Shown: positions 5,698-7,804 of the stretch, in pieces | Layout: the number at the start of each line of letters is the position of its first letter | Numbering within the stretch: position 1 is the first letter of the stretch | Source: DYJE01 sp964637565 | GTDB lineage: Bacteria; Desulfobacterota; Desulfobacteria; Desulfobacterales; Desulfolunaceae | Direction: 5' to 3' | NCBI GenBank assembly: GCA_964637565.1 | Contig: CAZWTY010000129.1 | Span: 1-7,804, forward strand | DNA length: 7,804 bases | Notes under the pieces: model-generated | Database searches by the model: none | What the model was told of the DNA's origin: nothing | What the model saw: only the letters and a program-made list of their open reading frames with translations | Made by a program: the position numbers and the translations under genes

Positions 5698-6843
5698 ATG
5701 ATCCCGGATTTGAAAAAAAATGTCGAAGCGGTGATGAAGGACAGAACCGGTGCGCCGGGAAAGGGCCTGGATGTCCTGCTTCGAGGTGCGGCGAAACTGT
5801 ACGGTGGGGTGGTGGACCTGAGAAGCCGGCTTTATGACCGGGGAGCACTCAAAACATCCACGCTTCCCTGCAAGGTGGTTTCCATCGGCAACATCACGGT
5901 GGGTGGAACAGGGAAAACGCCCATGACGATTTTTCTCGCGGACAGCCTGAAACGAAAACATATCAAGCCTGTGATTCTGAGTCGTGGATACGGAGGAACC
6001 GCAACGGATTCCGGAGGAATGGTGACAGATGGGCAGACTCTTGCCATGGATTCCGTCTGTTCAGGGGACGAGCCTTTCCTGATGGCCAGCCTCCTTGAAG
6101 GTGTTCCGGTCTTTGTGGGGAAAAGAAGAATGGAATCGGCGATGGAAGCCTGCTTACGCTTTCATCCGGATGTGTTTATCCTTGACGACGGATTCCAGCA
6201 CAGGGCGCTTCACCGTGATGTCGATATCCTGCTTTTCGATGCGGAGCACCCTTTGGGAAACGGGTTTCTTCTGCCGAGGGGCGAGCTGAGGGAGCCGGTT
6301 TCAAATCTTGAACGGGGAGATCTTTTCGTTCTCACCCGTGCGGAACGGCGTGACATCGCCTTGAAACACTTCAGAGAGTGTCTGGAGCGTTTCAAGGTCA
6401 GCGAAAAGGTCAGGAAGACCCCGGTTTTCACCTGCCGTCACAAACCGGCCATTCGCGGGGTCGTCAAGGCCGGCTCGTCTGTTCTGGGAGGCTGGGATGT
6501 GGATCAGTCCGGATATGGCGATTCGGGTGTGATCGCTTTTTCGGGCATCGCGAAAAATGACGACTTCCGGAAAAGCCTTTCCGCCTGTGGATTTTCGGTC
6601 AGGGGATTTCTGGATTATCCGGATCACCATGCTTTCAGTACCAAAGATATTGAGACGGCAGCCAGGATGGCTGATTCACGGGGAGTGCGGCTTCTTTCCA
6701 CAACGGAAAAAGATTTTGTTCGGTTTCAAGACAGGATAATCCTGTCCCACGACCTGGTCGTCATGGGCGTGGATATCGATTTCCACCATGATGACGGGCA
6801 GATGCTGCTCGATGACGTGCTTGGAAGATTGGCATTGCCCTGA
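5698..6843 (+). CDS. lpxK: Tetraacyldisaccharide 4'-kinase LpxK
   Basis: A 381-residue kinase that phosphorylates the 4' position of the tetraacyldisaccharide 1-phosphate precursor using ATP to make lipid IVA, the sixth step of the Raetz lipid A pathway, at the cytoplasmic face of the inner membrane. Family landmarks are present in order: an N-terminal amphipathic stretch, GNITVGGTGKTP with the Walker A P-loop (64-75), SRGYGG (95-100), GDEP (123-126), DDGFQH (163-168), LPRGELREP (192-200), AFSGIAK (280-286), DHHAFS (309-314) and STTEKDFVR (334-342). The length is slightly above the family norm. It starts 7 bases after lptF, so the two are probably co-transcribed and perhaps translationally coupled. 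The ribosome binding site before 5698 is poor; an in-frame ATG at codon 13 is an alternative start. Confidence 0.96.
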   Translation: MIPDLKKNVEAVMKDRTGAPGKGLDVLLRGAAKLYGGVVDLRSRLYDRGALKTSTLPCKVVSIGNITVGGTGKTPMTIFLADSLKRKHIKPVILSRGYGGTATDSGGMVTDGQTLAMDSVCSGDEPFLMASLLEGVPVFVGKRRMESAMEACLRFHPDVFILDDGFQHRALHRDVDILLFDAEHPLGNGFLLPRGELREPVSNLERGDLFVLTRAERRDIALKHFRECLERFKVSEKVRKTPVFTCRHKPAIRGVVKAGSSVLGGWDVDQSGYGDSGVIAFSGIAKNDDFRKSLSACGFSVRGFLDYPDHHAFSTKDIETAARMADSRGVRLLSTTEKDFVRFQDRIILSHDLVVMGVDIDFHHDDGQMLLDDVLGRLALP

Positions 6844-6858
6844 TATCCGGAAACGGCA

Positions 6859-6874
6859 TGGCACCGTCTTGGCG
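6859..6874 (+). promoter_or_regulatory. Possible sigma54 promoter after lpxK
   Basis: TGGCACCGTCTTGGCG contains the invariant GG and GC of sigma54 promoters exactly ten bases apart (GG 6860-6861, GC 6872-6873), with a full TGGCAC -24 half. The -12 half is imperfect (TGGC rather than TTGC). It would start near 6885 and give a leader of about 240 bases to the sensor gene. A single match of this size may be chance. Confidence 0.25.
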
Positions 6875-6955
6875 ATCCGCCGTAGGCTGGGCACGTGTAC
6901 AACCCTGGAATCCCGTTTTACGGCAATGTCAAACTAACCCTTTGAAATTCTTCTA

Positions 6956-6984
6956 TTGACTTAATCATTCTCCTTTACTACATG
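6956..6984 (+). promoter_or_regulatory. Weak sigma70 candidate ahead of the sensor gene
   Basis: TTGACT (6956-6961, five of six to the -35 consensus) is followed after 17 bases by TACATG (6979-6984, three of six). The surrounding DNA is distinctly AT-rich compared with the flanking genes, as promoters often are. No clear terminator for lpxK was found between 6844 and 7123; a small GGCG-ATC-CGCC stem at 6871-6881 has no T-run. Confidence 0.25.
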
Positions 6985-7123
6985 AATATTATTCCGGCTG
7001 TAAAATTGATAGGCTGTTTATGGTGCTGTTGAAGGGCCAGGCCGGAAATCTTCTGGATTGAGTGGGGATGGGGGAATCCTGCACTATCTCTCGTGTTGTT
7101 CATCGGACTTTCGGGGTTTGACT

Positions 7124-7804
7124 ATGGGGGCGGGAAACCTTTCGACGGACAGTGCCGTCAAGACGGCGGACAGGAATTATCACAGAAAAAAACATGTGCC
7201 GGGATTCCAGTACATTGTCAGGCTTGTTCTTATGGGCCTGTTCATCGTCTACTTCCATGTCATGCCCCAGACCAGGCTGGTTGGGATGGGGGCTGTCTAT
7301 GCGTTTATCATCGCCTACGGTCTTTTTCAGTTCGTTCTCCGCGAGATGATGCGAGGCCAGGGAATGGCCTGGCGTTTTATCCGGCCCAGCATCATCGCGG
7401 ACCTGGGTTTCGCCTACCTGGCCTGGGCCGCAGACTCTTCGTCTCCATCCCCCCTGATGCTTTTCATGGTCATCATCGTGGTGGGAAACGGCATCCAATA
7501 CGGAATCAGGGCCTTCCGGCTCCTGAGTCTGAGCATCGCCATCGTGGCGCCCTTCGTGTTTGCCTTGAGAAGCCATGTCCTGTCTTACAGCGGTGCAGAG
7601 ATGACCATGCTCATCCTCTGCTTTTTCGTGCTTTTCTATGTCTACAAATTTATATTTCGAATCGAGGAGTTCCGTGAGGAAACACGGAAACGGACTCTGG
7701 CCCTGGAGGTCAGTAATACCAAGTACCGGAGCATCTTCGAGAATACCGGAGCCGGGCTGCTGATCATCGATGAAAATATGGTGGTGGCCGAAGCCAATCC
7801 CATG
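7124..7804 (+). CDS. Membrane sensor with PAS domain (3' end beyond window)
   Basis: The first 227 residues of a protein with no stop before the window end. After a polar N-terminus with a basic cluster (HRKKH, 20-24) come about five to six membrane helices (roughly 29-47, 53-71, 88-102, 111-121, 135-148, 159-178). A charged linker (RIEEFREETRKR, 179-190) with coiled-coil character leads to the start of a PAS domain at about 199 (YRSIFENTGAGLLIIDENM). The short motif GNGIQYGIR (121-129) between membrane segments recalls, from memory, the input region of RpfC-type sensor kinases. The missing C-terminus could be a histidine kinase, a GGDEF/EAL module or another PAS-linked output. The start at 7124 has GGGG seven bases upstream. 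The upstream gap of 280 bases suggests a transcription unit separate from lptF-lpxK. Confidence 0.8.
   Translation, partial: MGAGNLSTDSAVKTADRNYHRKKHVPGFQYIVRLVLMGLFIVYFHVMPQTRLVGMGAVYAFIIAYGLFQFVLREMMRGQGMAWRFIRPSIIADLGFAYLAWAADSSSPSPLMLFMVIIVVGNGIQYGIRAFRLLSLSIAIVAPFVFALRSHVLSYSGAEMTMLILCFFVLFYVYKFIFRIEEFREETRKRTLALEVSNTKYRSIFENTGAGLLIIDENMVVAEANPM

Noticed and set aside
7068..7121. A 17-codon frame just ahead of the sensor start, a possible leader peptide
   Set aside because: Its stop lies 2 bases before the sensor ATG, which is suggestive, but it has no ribosome binding site or attenuator-like residue run.
7093..7677. A plus-strand reading frame of 194 codons starting with GTG
   Set aside because: It is an off-frame shadow of the sensor gene. 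The frame starting at 7124 has membrane helices and a PAS domain; this one is cysteine-, histidine- and proline-rich without pattern.

Overview
The window looks like a chromosomal segment from a Gram-negative bacterium. It carries two genes of lipopolysaccharide (LPS) biogenesis, lptF and lpxK. The base composition appears intermediate. The LptF resembles, from memory, those of sulfate-reducing Desulfobacterota, but that placement is an inference and no marker gene fixes it. There is no sign of a prophage, insertion sequence, CRISPR array, tRNA or rRNA.

Left half (1-3964), all read leftward. A secreted or membrane-tethered Sel1-repeat protein (173-976) lies downstream of a two-gene unit: a P2-type cation-transporting ATPase (1409-3964) followed 18 bases later by a SlyX-family coiled-coil protein (1184-1390). 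A hairpin with a T-run (1006-1037) probably ends the ATPase-slyX transcript. A near-consensus sigma70 promoter at 67-95 points left, out of the window, towards a gene that is not visible.

Divergent intergenic region (3965-4493), about 530 bases without a convincing protein gene. It is not empty. On the minus strand it shows a promoter, then about 120 bases able to form several perfect short hairpins, then a textbook intrinsic terminator (4122-4156). This reads as a small structured RNA gene or a long regulatory leader in front of the ATPase, and it is the most interesting part of the window. Two exact tandem 13-base repeats abut its -35 region, and a separate promoter faces right to lptF.

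Right half (4494-7804), all read rightward. lptF (a permease subunit of the Lpt LPS exporter) is followed 7 bases later by lpxK (lipid A 4'-kinase), so synthesis of the lipid A anchor and export of finished LPS appear to be transcribed together. lptG does not follow lptF here. After a gap of 280 bases, a new gene begins that encodes a multi-pass membrane sensor with a PAS domain; it is cut by the window end, so its output domain is unknown.

The protein-coding content is mostly ordinary envelope and ion-transport genes. The unexplained elements are the candidate RNA, the ATPase's unusual ion-site residues and its pairing with slyX.
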